6,581 nucleotides of DNA from Thermoplasmata archaeon (GCA_021811635.1 JAJZNS010000021.1:1-6581); one strand, 5' to 3'; counted from the stretch's first letter, positions 1-6,497 are shown. Made by a program: numbers and translations. Notes: generated from the sequence alone by a model not told the origin.

Positions 1-192
1 CTGGAACACTTTGCAGCATCCTTTTCACATCTTGTTCTAGGTCTCTGGATGATCGGCTTCTACGATCCCGCTCATAATGTGCTATTTGTGAGATTCCTCG
101 GGGAGTATTTACCCTCACTACTGCTACCCTTTTTAATTTGTGTCCCTTAAGGAAAACGTGCTTTCCTGTGAAAGATCAGCCCGATCTGGTAA
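1..192. other. Left-edge region without a secure gene; two competing open frames
   Basis: Two frames are open to the window edge. On the plus strand, frame 1 runs from base 1 to a TAA at 148-150 and encodes 49 residues, with a fairly hydrophobic stretch (SHLVLGLWMIGF and later SLLLPFLICVP) that could be the tail of a membrane protein. On the minus strand, a frame opens after a stop near 174 and runs off the left edge; from a possible GTG at 118 it reads VRVNTPRGISQIAHYERDRR and continues as a strongly basic peptide. Codon use in neither frame resembles the neighbouring genes: the plus frame is rich in CTA/TTA, and the minus frame mixes CGA/CGG/CGT with AGA/AGG. A T5 run at 130-134 and two small hairpins (150-167 and 173-187) follow. 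I cannot say which frame, if either, is real; more sequence to the left would decide. Confidence 0.3.
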
Positions 193-195
193 CCT

Positions 196-3066
196 TTGAC
201 ACAGTCCAAGGCATCAGGGACCGAACTGAGCAAGAAAGCCATGAATTTCAAGGAAGACGCAGGAAAAGAAAAGAATCGTAAGACGAATAGGCAATCTTTT
301 AATGTCTTCAGGGGTTGGCCAACAGTCATGGTATCTGCTGAAGAGGCAATGGGAAATAACGTCATCATCGTCGCAAACCCCGGGACCGGAAAAACAGAGG
401 AACTTGCAAACTACGCCGTCGATCTGATCAGGAAGGGCGTCAGCGAGAGCGAGATACTGTGCCTGACATTTACCAATAAGGCCGCAGACCAGATGCTCGT
501 AAGGATCTCTGAAAAAATGCAGAATAACGGTATTGAACCCTACAGGGCATTTAACATGGAAATATCCACTTTCCACAGTTATGCATACCGTTACCTTGGG
601 GGAAAGGGGATCAATTTTACAATGGCGTCCAACAACCTGCTCAGGTACGCCATCTACCGGAGCTTCAAGAGGGACAGGGCTCTCAATTATTCCCAGGACT
701 ATATTCTGGGGGAGATCGTGCCCAAGGTCGAAAATGCCATACGATACGTGAAGGCATTCGGAATACTGCCAGTCGACATAGATACGGAAAGGACAAGGGA
801 TGAGCTCCACAGGCTTTTTTCAGAGATGACAATCAGGAACATAACCGAGGAGGAAAACCTGAAATTCCTGGAATATTTTGTCTCTGCATATGCACATTAT
901 GAGAAAATAAAGAAGGATCGCAGGAACGTGGCAGATCACAATGATCTTTTGCTGATGTTCCTCAAGAACTTCACCGGACCTGTCTATAAATATGTGCTTG
1001 TGGACGAGCTCCAGGACGTCAGCGAGATTGAGGCCGAGATCGCCCTCAAGTCTGGTGAAAAAATCTTCGCCGTCGGAGACAGGAAGCAATCCATCTTCGG
1101 TTTCCAGGGAGGCAGCCTGAAGAATTTCGACAGGATCCGGAACATTGAAGGGATACTCAGGCTCACAATGGGGGAAAACCACCGAAGTACAGCTAACATC
1201 ATAGGCTATGCCAAGGGTTTCTTCCTTGGCGGCATCAGGAACCCTGAGATTTACACAGAACTTTCGGAATTCAGGAGTTCTTCTGCAGAACCGGGTGAGA
1301 AGGTAAGCCTGGTGGCATCAAACGATCCAGAAGCTGAGGCAGCATCAATGGCAGTGTCCATAATCCAGACGCTTGAACCCAACGAGGTCGTGGCAATAAT
1401 AACCAGAACTAACAGCCAGTTGACAGAGATTTCTAGGATTCTTGATAGGAAAGGGATTGAGTACTCCTCAACGAACGGCTACAGTTCACACATTACCGCA
1501 AGGAACGACATAATGGATTATATCACATCCATATTCTCTGATGATCCTGAAACAAAACTCAGGGCAATATTCAGCCCATTCTCAGGAATCCCCCTTAGGG
1601 ACGCATTCGCCATCTCCGAGAGGACTCGCGGGAAGATATGGGCGAAGGAGGAACTTGACGGAGAGCTTTCTGGTTTTCCGTACATGGCCCCTAAGCCATT
1701 TTCCAGGGAGGATCTTTATGGCCTCTTTACTGGAATAATCCTTCCAATATCGGTATCAATAAGCAGGGAGTACTTTTCAACTGCTATGGCAATATACTCC
1801 AACATAAAGGAATTCTTCGAGACATCCTCTGAACTGACAATGAATGCCTTCATGGATTATCTTGCGACAACGGACGAGACCTTTGACGTTCCGGAGAAGA
1901 AGAGCAAGCTGCTGCTGACGACTGTGCACAAGGCAAAGGGAATGGGGTTCACCCACGTGCTGTATGTGCCGAAGGACACTAGAAAAACGCTTAGCTTTGT
2001 CGACGCTGTGTCATATTCCATAATAAGGGCTGTAAAGGGCGTGGACGTTCGCGAGGAAATATATGACGAATCCGAGCGGATAGATTTTGTTGCCTTTACT
2101 AGGGCGAAGAAAACACTTGGGATAGTGGCTAACGAAAGTGCCCTTAAGAGGTATTATGTTCCAGGGTACTGCGAGAAGAAGCTTTCAAGCACCGCAGAAG
2201 ACATCCAGCCCGTGACGATGAATTTTGATGAGGCTTACGCGAGTTTCGTGAATGGGAACTACGAGAAGGCAAAGGCCATACTCAACTCAGATGGATCATG
2301 GATCAGGGAGACAATTTCATCATTCTTCGCAGGAAAGAGCAGACTTTCGTATTCGTTGGTGAAAGCTACCAAGGAACCCTATCGCTTCCTGAAAAGTTAC
2401 ATAATAGCGATGTTCTATGGCAACGAGGCCATGAAGCTCGGATCAAGGGTACATGAAAATGCACAACGCGATTTCCTGAATGAGCTTGAGGAGAGCGATC
2501 TTGAGGCCGAGGAGAAGGTGTACCTTGAAAACACCAGGATAGTAAATGAAAAAATTTCGACCAAGTATAATGCAAGACAGGTAGGTTCCGAAGAATCCAT
2601 AACATTGCCGGTGTCATCTCTTTTCCCATCCATGGGCGTGGACAACCAGATTCTTTTCACGGGAAAGCTCGATGCTGTATTCAGGTCCGAGGGAACCGGG
2701 ACGACCATAATCCTGGATTACAAGACTGACAAAACCAGGGATTACCTCTCTGAGCACATGCAGCAGCTTTCTGTCTATGGAAAACTATTCTCCGTCAAGC
2801 ATGGCCTGAAAGAGGGCAGCGTGTCCGTGGCAGTTGGTTATATCGGCCTCCGGGGAAAAATTAACCTGGGCCGCATTGAGTGTGACGTCGTAGACTCTCC
2901 ATTCAATGAAAAGTACCTGGACAAATTTTCAGTAGACTTGGGAAGATATCTTGAATATCGCAAAAATCCAGACAGGTTTATAGACGATCTGCTGGCTGAA
3001 GATGAGTCGGATAGCCTTTACCAGCGAATAAAACAAGTACTGGCCGCAGGAAGGAAGGGTGCCTGA
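196..3066 (+). CDS. UvrD/Rep-family SF1A helicase fused to a RecB-like PD-(D/E)XK nuclease
   Basis: This is a 956-residue cytosolic protein, predicted to unwind DNA with ATP and cut it. Helicase motifs appear in order: Walker A ANPGTGKT (60-67), motif Ia TFTNKAA (91-97), STFHSYAYRYL (124-134), DHNDLL (247-252), Walker B VDELQD (269-274), motif III VGDRKQSIFGFQGG (293-306), motif IV GENHRS (326-331), motif V TTVHKAKGMGF (575-585) and motif VI FVAFTRAKK (631-639). After a linker, the C-terminus carries the RecB-type nuclease signatures LGSRVH (748-753), GKLDAV (823-828), LDYKTD (840-845) and QLSVY (857-861). No Fe-S cysteine cluster is visible. The architecture matches AddA/RecB, but the protein is shorter than bacterial AddA (about 1,200 residues), and no AddB-like partner lies in the window. 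The start is unresolved: TTG196 is the outer limit just after an in-frame stop, with ATG241 and ATG328 as alternatives. ATG328 has an AT-rich box (TTTTAAT, near 297-303) about 28 bases upstream. Family is confident; a role in end resection or repair is inferred. Confidence 0.92.
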   Translation: MTQSKASGTELSKKAMNFKEDAGKEKNRKTNRQSFNVFRGWPTVMVSAEEAMGNNVIIVANPGTGKTEELANYAVDLIRKGVSESEILCLTFTNKAADQMLVRISEKMQNNGIEPYRAFNMEISTFHSYAYRYLGGKGINFTMASNNLLRYAIYRSFKRDRALNYSQDYILGEIVPKVENAIRYVKAFGILPVDIDTERTRDELHRLFSEMTIRNITEEENLKFLEYFVSAYAHYEKIKKDRRNVADHNDLLLMFLKNFTGPVYKYVLVDELQDVSEIEAEIALKSGEKIFAVGDRKQSIFGFQGGSLKNFDRIRNIEGILRLTMGENHRSTANIIGYAKGFFLGGIRNPEIYTELSEFRSSSAEPGEKVSLVASNDPEAEAASMAVSIIQTLEPNEVVAIITRTNSQLTEISRILDRKGIEYSSTNGYSSHITARNDIMDYITSIFSDDPETKLRAIFSPFSGIPLRDAFAISERTRGKIWAKEELDGELSGFPYMAPKPFSREDLYGLFTGIILPISVSISREYFSTAMAIYSNIKEFFETSSELTMNAFMDYLATTDETFDVPEKKSKLLLTTVHKAKGMGFTHVLYVPKDTRKTLSFVDAVSYSIIRAVKGVDVREEIYDESERIDFVAFTRAKKTLGIVANESALKRYYVPGYCEKKLSSTAEDIQPVTMNFDEAYASFVNGNYEKAKAILNSDGSWIRETISSFFAGKSRLSYSLVKATKEPYRFLKSYIIAMFYGNEAMKLGSRVHENAQRDFLNELEESDLEAEEKVYLENTRIVNEKISTKYNARQVGSEESITLPVSSLFPSMGVDNQILFTGKLDAVFRSEGTGTTIILDYKTDKTRDYLSEHMQQLSVYGKLFSVKHGLKEGSVSVAVGYIGLRGKINLGRIECDVVDSPFNEKYLDKFSVDLGRYLEYRKNPDRFIDDLLAEDESDSLYQRIKQVLAAGRKGA

Positions 3067-3257
3067 AAGCGTTCCAGCACCATGCCAGCACGTAGGCCAT
3101 GCACTGCCGTGTAGCTTCCATTGACTGATAATAATTAAATAATCGCCGGATATTTTCCAGAGCCTGCCTCTGCTGAGCTGTTGATAACTGTTTCTCTTGG
3201 TAGCTGACTGTGCGCTGGGGTGCCTCGACCTCGCTGGAGTGACCTGATTCCAAAGGC
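3067..3257. other. Spacer between helicase and MFS genes with an unexplained open antisense frame
   Basis: No plus-strand ORF of useful length is present. The plus strand has an AT-rich segment (AATAATTAAAT, 3130-3140) that could serve as a TATA element for the MFS gene; it would give a leader of roughly 95 bases. On the minus strand the whole spacer is open, read from an ATG at 3260 leftward into the helicase 3' end. It encodes a Gln/Arg/Tyr/Trp-rich peptide with stretches such as TAQQRQALENIRRLFNYY and CMAYVLAWCWNAFRH. Arg codons there include CGC, CGG and CGA, unlike the AGG/AGA-rich neighbours. It may be a decayed piece of a transposase or other transferred gene, or chance; I do not recognise a family. 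Confidence 0.35.
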
Positions 3258-4727
3258 ATGATCAAGATGGTGGAAAAGAAGAACCTGATACTTGTTAGCG
3301 TGCTCATAGGAATGCTGATGTCGGCAATCGACACAACAATCGTGATACTTGCCCTTCCAACAATTACGGACGAACTCAATGCACCCTTCCTGGACACAAT
3401 CTGGGTAATACTAATTTATCTGCTCGTCCTCGCCGCATTCACCACCCAGCTTGGAAGAATTGGTGACATTTTCGGAAGGGGAAGGATGTTCAACCTTGGC
3501 TTCCTTATATTCACTGCCGGATCAGCCCTGTCCGGATACTCACCGAACGTGGCTTTCCTGATATCTGCCAGGGCTTTCCAGGGATTCGGCGCTGTTCTCC
3601 TGCAGGGAAACAGCAGTGCCATTGTGGCTGATTATTTCCCTCCAAAGGAGAGGGGAAAGGCATTCGGCATAACAAGCATGGGATGGACCATCGGAGGCGC
3701 TCTGGGGATAGTTCTCGGTGGAATAATCACTACACTAATCGGCTGGAGATACATATTCTACATCAACGTCCCGATTGGCATAGCAGGCCTCGTAATAGGC
3801 ATGCGTTACATAAGGGATAACAAGAAATCCAGGACGACCATTGATTTTGGAGGCACTGCACTGTTAATTGTGCTGCTCAGCATGATTTCATACGGTGCGG
3901 TGGAGTTCGCGGGAAACGGCATTGACATGACCAATGGCCTTCTCATGCTGATTGGAGGCATCCTTGTCATTCCTTTCATAATCCTGGAAAGGAGAGTCAC
4001 TGACCCTGTCATCGTTATAAGGGCATTCAGGCAGAAGGTGCTCAGTTTTTCGCTGCTTGCCGCAACGCTTCAGGCGATAGGGTATCTTTCTGTCCTGTTC
4101 ATTCTCATAATGTACCTGCAGGGGATACTGGGATTCAGCCCTCTCTATTCCTCGCTCATTCTCGTCCCGGGCTATATCGTTTCCAGCTTCTTTTCACCAA
4201 TGATGGGCAAGATGTCGGATCGCATAGGGTCGAGGGTGGTGGCGAGCACTGGAATATTCTTCATGGCTGCCGGAGTATTGGTTTATCTCCTGCTGACTGC
4301 AACAAGTTCCATCTATATAGTGGTGGCGGGTTCCATCATAACGGGATTCGGGGGATCCATGTTCTGGCCATCAAACACCAGCGCAGTCATGTCAGCCGCT
4401 CCCAGAGAACTCTACGGATCAATCTCCGGACTACTGAGGACACTCTCAAATATAGGAACGCTGTTCAGCTACGTAATAGCGATTTCCATCGCAGCAATAT
4501 CTGTGCCAAGATATGTCGCTTTCGAGGTTTTCCTCGGGGTTACGAAACTGCAGGGCGGTGTTTCCCAGAAATTCCTGACCGGCATACACGCAGCCCTCCT
4601 GGCGAGTTTCATAATCCTGGTAATTGCAGGGCTGAGTTCGCTGGTGCGAGGAAGGCATGACATGGAGAGGGTCAGCGAGTCGTGGACGCAGGGAGACAAA
4701 ACCCAGAAAGATTACACGAACAAATGA
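3258..4727 (+). CDS. MFS transporter, DHA2 (EmrB/QacA-type) 14-helix exporter
   Basis: This 489-residue integral membrane protein probably exports a small molecule or drug by proton antiport. About fourteen hydrophobic segments can be placed, near residues 10-32, 47-68, 77-94, 99-122, 137-159, 163-183, 199-217, 226-245, 262-285, 294-315, 328-348, 353-373, 397-416 and 441-464. DHA2 signatures are clear: the first-helix motif AIDTTIVILALP (23-34) with acidic D25; motif A GRIGDIFGRGRMF (66-78); the fourth-helix RAFQGFGA (105-112) with DYFPPKERGKAFG (125-137); and the fifth-helix antiporter motif C, GWTIGGALGIVLGG (142-155), followed by GWRYIFYINVPIG (162-174). A second motif A-like loop, GKMSDRIGSR (317-326), begins the second half. 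The hydrophilic tail is short. Start is ATG3258, just after an in-frame TGA at 3240-3242; ATG3267 is an alternative, and only a weak, distant GGAGTGA precedes them. The substrate cannot be told from sequence, and the neighbours give no hint. Confidence 0.93.
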   Translation: MIKMVEKKNLILVSVLIGMLMSAIDTTIVILALPTITDELNAPFLDTIWVILIYLLVLAAFTTQLGRIGDIFGRGRMFNLGFLIFTAGSALSGYSPNVAFLISARAFQGFGAVLLQGNSSAIVADYFPPKERGKAFGITSMGWTIGGALGIVLGGIITTLIGWRYIFYINVPIGIAGLVIGMRYIRDNKKSRTTIDFGGTALLIVLLSMISYGAVEFAGNGIDMTNGLLMLIGGILVIPFIILERRVTDPVIVIRAFRQKVLSFSLLAATLQAIGYLSVLFILIMYLQGILGFSPLYSSLILVPGYIVSSFFSPMMGKMSDRIGSRVVASTGIFFMAAGVLVYLLLTATSSIYIVVAGSIITGFGGSMFWPSNTSAVMSAAPRELYGSISGLLRTLSNIGTLFSYVIAISIAAISVPRYVAFEVFLGVTKLQGGVSQKFLTGIHAALLASFIILVIAGLSSLVRGRHDMERVSESWTQGDKTQKDYTNK

Positions 4728-4742
4728 TTACCTGACAGAAGG

Positions 4743-4751
4743 CGTTTTTTC
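4743..4751 (+). terminator. T-tract terminator after the MFS gene
   Basis: A run of six T (4745-4750) starts 18 bases past the MFS stop codon. Archaeal RNA polymerase terminates at T-rich tracts of this kind on the non-template strand without needing a hairpin. It would separate the MFS transcript from the tRNA unit that follows. Confidence 0.5.
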
Positions 4752-4822
4752 TACTCCAGTCGCGATTGTTCTGCATCAATTGCAGTCCATCAAAGAGAAG
4801 AGGAACAGCAAAAAGAAAATGG

Positions 4823-4830
4823 TAAAATAT
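4823..4830 (+). promoter_or_regulatory. Probable TATA box of tRNA-Ser(CGA)
   Basis: TAAAATAT lies 31-38 bases before the first base of the tRNA, preceded by a purine-rich stretch (AAAAGAAAATGG) at the BRE position. This would put transcription start within about ten bases of the mature 5' end. The call rests on spacing and base composition only. Confidence 0.45.
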
Positions 4831-4860
4831 GCCATTGCTCTTGCATATTCTGGAGACCAG

Positions 4861-4946
4861 GCCGGGGTAGCCTAGCCCGGTAAGGCGATAGATTCGAGAT
4901 CTATTGCTCTTGTAGCTCGGGAGTTCGAATCTCCCCCCCGGCGCCA
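4861..4946 (+). tRNA. tRNA-Ser(CGA)
   Basis: Type II tRNA that decodes UCG serine codons. The cloverleaf folds by eye: acceptor GCCGGGG (4861-4867) with CCCCGGC (4936-4942), D stem GCCT/AGGC (4870-4873, 4883-4886) with GG in the loop, anticodon stem ATAGA/TCTAT (4888-4892, 4900-4904) around the loop TTCGAGA, anticodon CGA at 4895-4897, a 14-base variable arm (4905-4918) with a GCT/AGC stem, and T arm GGGAG-TTCGAAT-CTCCC (4919-4935). Discriminator G73 (4943) is the usual archaeal serine identity base. CCA is encoded (4944-4946). No intron is seen. The 3' end abuts a convergent asparagine synthetase gene. Confidence 0.97.
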
Positions 4947-4948
4947 TT

Positions 4949-5902
4949 TCAGAGCGACACTTTTCCCGGAACCTTCGGGAATGGCGTAACCTTCTCGATC
5001 CTGTCAAGCCCGCATGCGTACCTGGTGAACCGCTCGACACCGATTCCAAACCCTGCGGATTCCCGTATTCCCATCTTAGCAAGTTCTATGAACCACCTGA
5101 ACTGCTCCTCGGTCTGTCCCTTCTTCCTGACCCTTTCGAGGATCCTGTCCAGCTTGAATTCTCTCTCACCGCCGGATATGGCTTCCTCAAAACCCTCGGG
5201 CCAGAGAAGATCCATGTCCCTGAGTATTCCGGGCTGATCTTCGTATTCCCTGTCGTAGAATTCCCTGGCGGCTAGCGGTATATCCACAATCCACACGGGT
5301 TCACTGGAGGACTCTGATATGGCTTTCTCGAATTGATCTCCATACTCCTTCCTGGCATCAAGGTACTTTACCTGCCTGAATTTTTCACCAAAGTCTGGAA
5401 GGGCCCTTCCGAAATACCTCAAGTCTGCAGCATCATCCCTCTTTAATCGCCTTATGACATCTTTTATCAGGGACTCCGCCAGAGCCATCATCTCCTCCCT
5501 CGAATGCTCCAGAGCCTCTATGTCTATCTGCGTAAACTCATAGAGATGCCTTCCTGTCAGTCGCTTTTCCTCCATTTCCAGCCTTATGTTTGGGGACATT
5601 ATGAATATCTTTTTCAGGCTCTGCACCGCAATCTGCTTGTGGAATATCATGCTCTTGGTAAGCCAGAAATCACCGCCGTAGGATTTTATCCTGGGATCAA
5701 TGACAGGATGGTTCAGGGGGTCAGTGAGGGGGGAAATTATCACGGGCGGTATCTCGATATAACCGAGATTCCTCAGGAAACTTCCTGCGAAACTCCTGAT
5801 GTCCGATTGAACCTTGATTGCCCTGATCACAGCCTCGTCCTCTAGATGTTCCCTCGATCTTATCACTTCATTCCTGACATATTCGAACTCGCTTTTCTGC
5901 AT
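4949..5902 (-). CDS. Archaeal asparagine synthetase (AsnRS-related, class II aaRS core without anticodon-binding domain)
   Basis: This 317-residue cytosolic enzyme should make asparagine from aspartate, ATP and ammonia through an aspartyl-adenylate. It is a class II aminoacyl-tRNA synthetase catalytic core close to AspRS/AsnRS. Motif 1 is near 35-62 and ends in IEIPP. Motif 2 spans 100-129, with IRLE (R107, E109) and HLYEFTQIDIE. SGGERE (243-248) is followed by motif 3, GFGIGVERFTRYACG (284-298), and then KVTPFPKVPG. AsnRS is about 430 residues with an N-terminal OB-fold that binds the anticodon; that domain is absent here, and the N-terminus starts almost directly in the core. This matches the archaeal family whose Pyrococcus member was shown to be an asparagine synthetase. 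The ATG at 5902 has no Shine-Dalgarno sequence but has a TATA-like TTATTAAG about 25 bases upstream, fitting a leaderless message. It diverges from an Lrp/AsnC regulator, which supports an amino-acid biosynthetic role. Mis-annotation as asparagine-tRNA ligase is the likely confusion. Confidence 0.9.
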   Translation of the reverse strand: MQKSEFEYVRNEVIRSREHLEDEAVIRAIKVQSDIRSFAGSFLRNLGYIEIPPVIISPLTDPLNHPVIDPRIKSYGGDFWLTKSMIFHKQIAVQSLKKIFIMSPNIRLEMEEKRLTGRHLYEFTQIDIEALEHSREEMMALAESLIKDVIRRLKRDDAADLRYFGRALPDFGEKFRQVKYLDARKEYGDQFEKAISESSSEPVWIVDIPLAAREFYDREYEDQPGILRDMDLLWPEGFEEAISGGEREFKLDRILERVRKKGQTEEQFRWFIELAKMGIRESAGFGIGVERFTRYACGLDRIEKVTPFPKVPGKVSL

Positions 5903-5992
5903 GAAGCGGATCAGAATTTCACACTTAATAACAATTATAGTGAAAAAATTGTATAAACACCAACAAAATATTTATATTATGTAATTAAATGG
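5903..5992. promoter_or_regulatory. Divergent promoter region between asparagine synthetase and Lrp/AsnC regulator
   Basis: This 90-base, strongly AT-rich gap must hold both promoters. For the minus-strand synthetase, TTATTAAG (complement of 5924-5931) is centred about 25 bases before its ATG. For the plus-strand regulator, TTTATATT (5971-5978) sits before two in-frame ATGs at 5993 and 5999. The distance fits a transcript starting at or very near ATG5999, so that ATG may be the true start. Neither gene has a Shine-Dalgarno sequence, so both are probably leaderless. Confidence 0.65.
5931..5952. promoter_or_regulatory. Candidate Lrp/AsnC operator (inverted repeat)
   Basis: ACAATT (5931-5936) and AATTGT (5947-5952) form an inverted repeat with a 10-base AT-rich spacer and half-site centres 16 bases apart. 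It touches the upstream edge of the synthetase TATA element, where TFB would bind, and lies about 20 bases upstream of the regulator's TATA element. A dimeric Lrp-type protein bound here could affect both promoters. AT-rich palindromes arise easily by chance, so this is a candidate only. Confidence 0.35.
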
Positions 5993-6445
5993 ATGAATAT
6001 GGTCAGGCAAATTGACAAAATGGATTTGAAGCTAATAGAATATCTCAAGGAAAACGGAAGAGACAAGATTTCGTCAATATCTGCAAAACTGGATATACCC
6101 AGAGCCACGGTATTCGAGAGGATGAAGCGGCTCAAGCGTGAGGGAATAATCAGGAATTATACCGTAAACCTTGACTATGAACTGATAGGCTTCAGCGTTA
6201 TGGCCTACATTCTTATCAACTTCGATTCCAAATCGAGGACAGATCAGAAAACCCTCGCCACGGAACTATCAAGGATCGATCACGTTCTCTCAGTGTCCAT
6301 AATATCCGGCGGGTGGGACATTATCATCCTCGTCGTAAGCCAGAGCATGAAGGAACTCTCCCATTTTGTCCTGGAAAAGCTCAGGCTCATGGAGGGGATA
6401 GAGAAGACGCACACAATAACAGTTTTTGATTCAATAAAGGGCTGA
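5993..6445 (+). CDS. Lrp/AsnC-family transcriptional regulator
   Basis: This 150-residue protein has the standard family length and layout. The N-terminal winged helix-turn-helix is at about 7-57 (MDLKLIEYLKENGRDKISSI, then LDIPRATVFERMKRLKREGI with the recognition helix near 36-49). After a linker strand (NYTVNLDYELIGF), the C-terminal RAM ligand-binding and oligomerisation domain spans about 68-149 and includes SGGWDIIILVV (105-115), equivalent to the family's G-x-Y-D segment, and the final HTITVFDSIK. Members form dimers to octamers and often bind amino acids. Its divergent position next to an asparagine synthetase suggests that it regulates that gene and itself, with asparagine or aspartate as a plausible ligand; this is inferred from context alone. 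ATG5993 gives the longest form; ATG5999 fits the TATA spacing better and would remove two residues. Confidence 0.93.
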   Translation: MNMVRQIDKMDLKLIEYLKENGRDKISSISAKLDIPRATVFERMKRLKREGIIRNYTVNLDYELIGFSVMAYILINFDSKSRTDQKTLATELSRIDHVLSVSIISGGWDIIILVVSQSMKELSHFVLEKLRLMEGIEKTHTITVFDSIKG

Positions 6446-6462
6446 TTCCAGTCGAGGTCAAG

Positions 6463-6471
6463 ATATATATA
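6463..6471 (+). promoter_or_regulatory. TATA box of tRNA-Ser(GGA)
   Basis: ATATATATA is centred 31 bases before the tRNA 5' end in an otherwise GC-balanced spacer that begins right after the regulator's stop codon. Position and sequence fit an archaeal core promoter driving the tRNA with a leader of only a few bases. Confidence 0.65.
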
Positions 6472-6497
6472 CGCTCACGGGATCGGAATCGCTTTGA

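Noticed and set aside
214..810. 198-codon open frame on the minus strand inside the helicase gene
   Set aside because: It lies wholly antisense to well-conserved helicase motifs I to Ib, and its translation shows no recognisable domain. It is a shadow of the plus-strand codon bias.
3125..3207. C/D box sRNA-like order: TGATAA, CTGA, TGATAA, CTGA
   Set aside because: Both C-like boxes lack the second G of TGATGA needed for the kink-turn, and the first box spacing (about 41 bases) is far longer than the roughly 12-base guide region of archaeal C/D sRNAs.
4771..4785. Perfect hairpin CTGCA-TCAAT-TGCAG upstream of tRNA-Ser(CGA)
   Set aside because: Only five base pairs, no T tract directly after it and no gene context that needs it. 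It is expected by chance at this length.
4834..4912. Ten-base direct repeat ATTGCTCTTG, once upstream of and once inside tRNA-Ser(CGA)
   Set aside because: A single short pair, with the second copy fixed by tRNA structure. It is most likely coincidence.
4672..5082. 136-codon minus-strand frame crossing the tRNA-Ser(CGA)
   Set aside because: It runs through the complement of the tRNA and overlaps the 3' end of the asparagine synthetase gene in another frame. No family resemblance is seen.
4949..5902. Annotation as asparaginyl-tRNA synthetase (asnS)
   Set aside because: The N-terminal anticodon-binding domain is missing, and the 317-residue core matches the archaeal asparagine synthetase family rather than a tRNA-charging enzyme.
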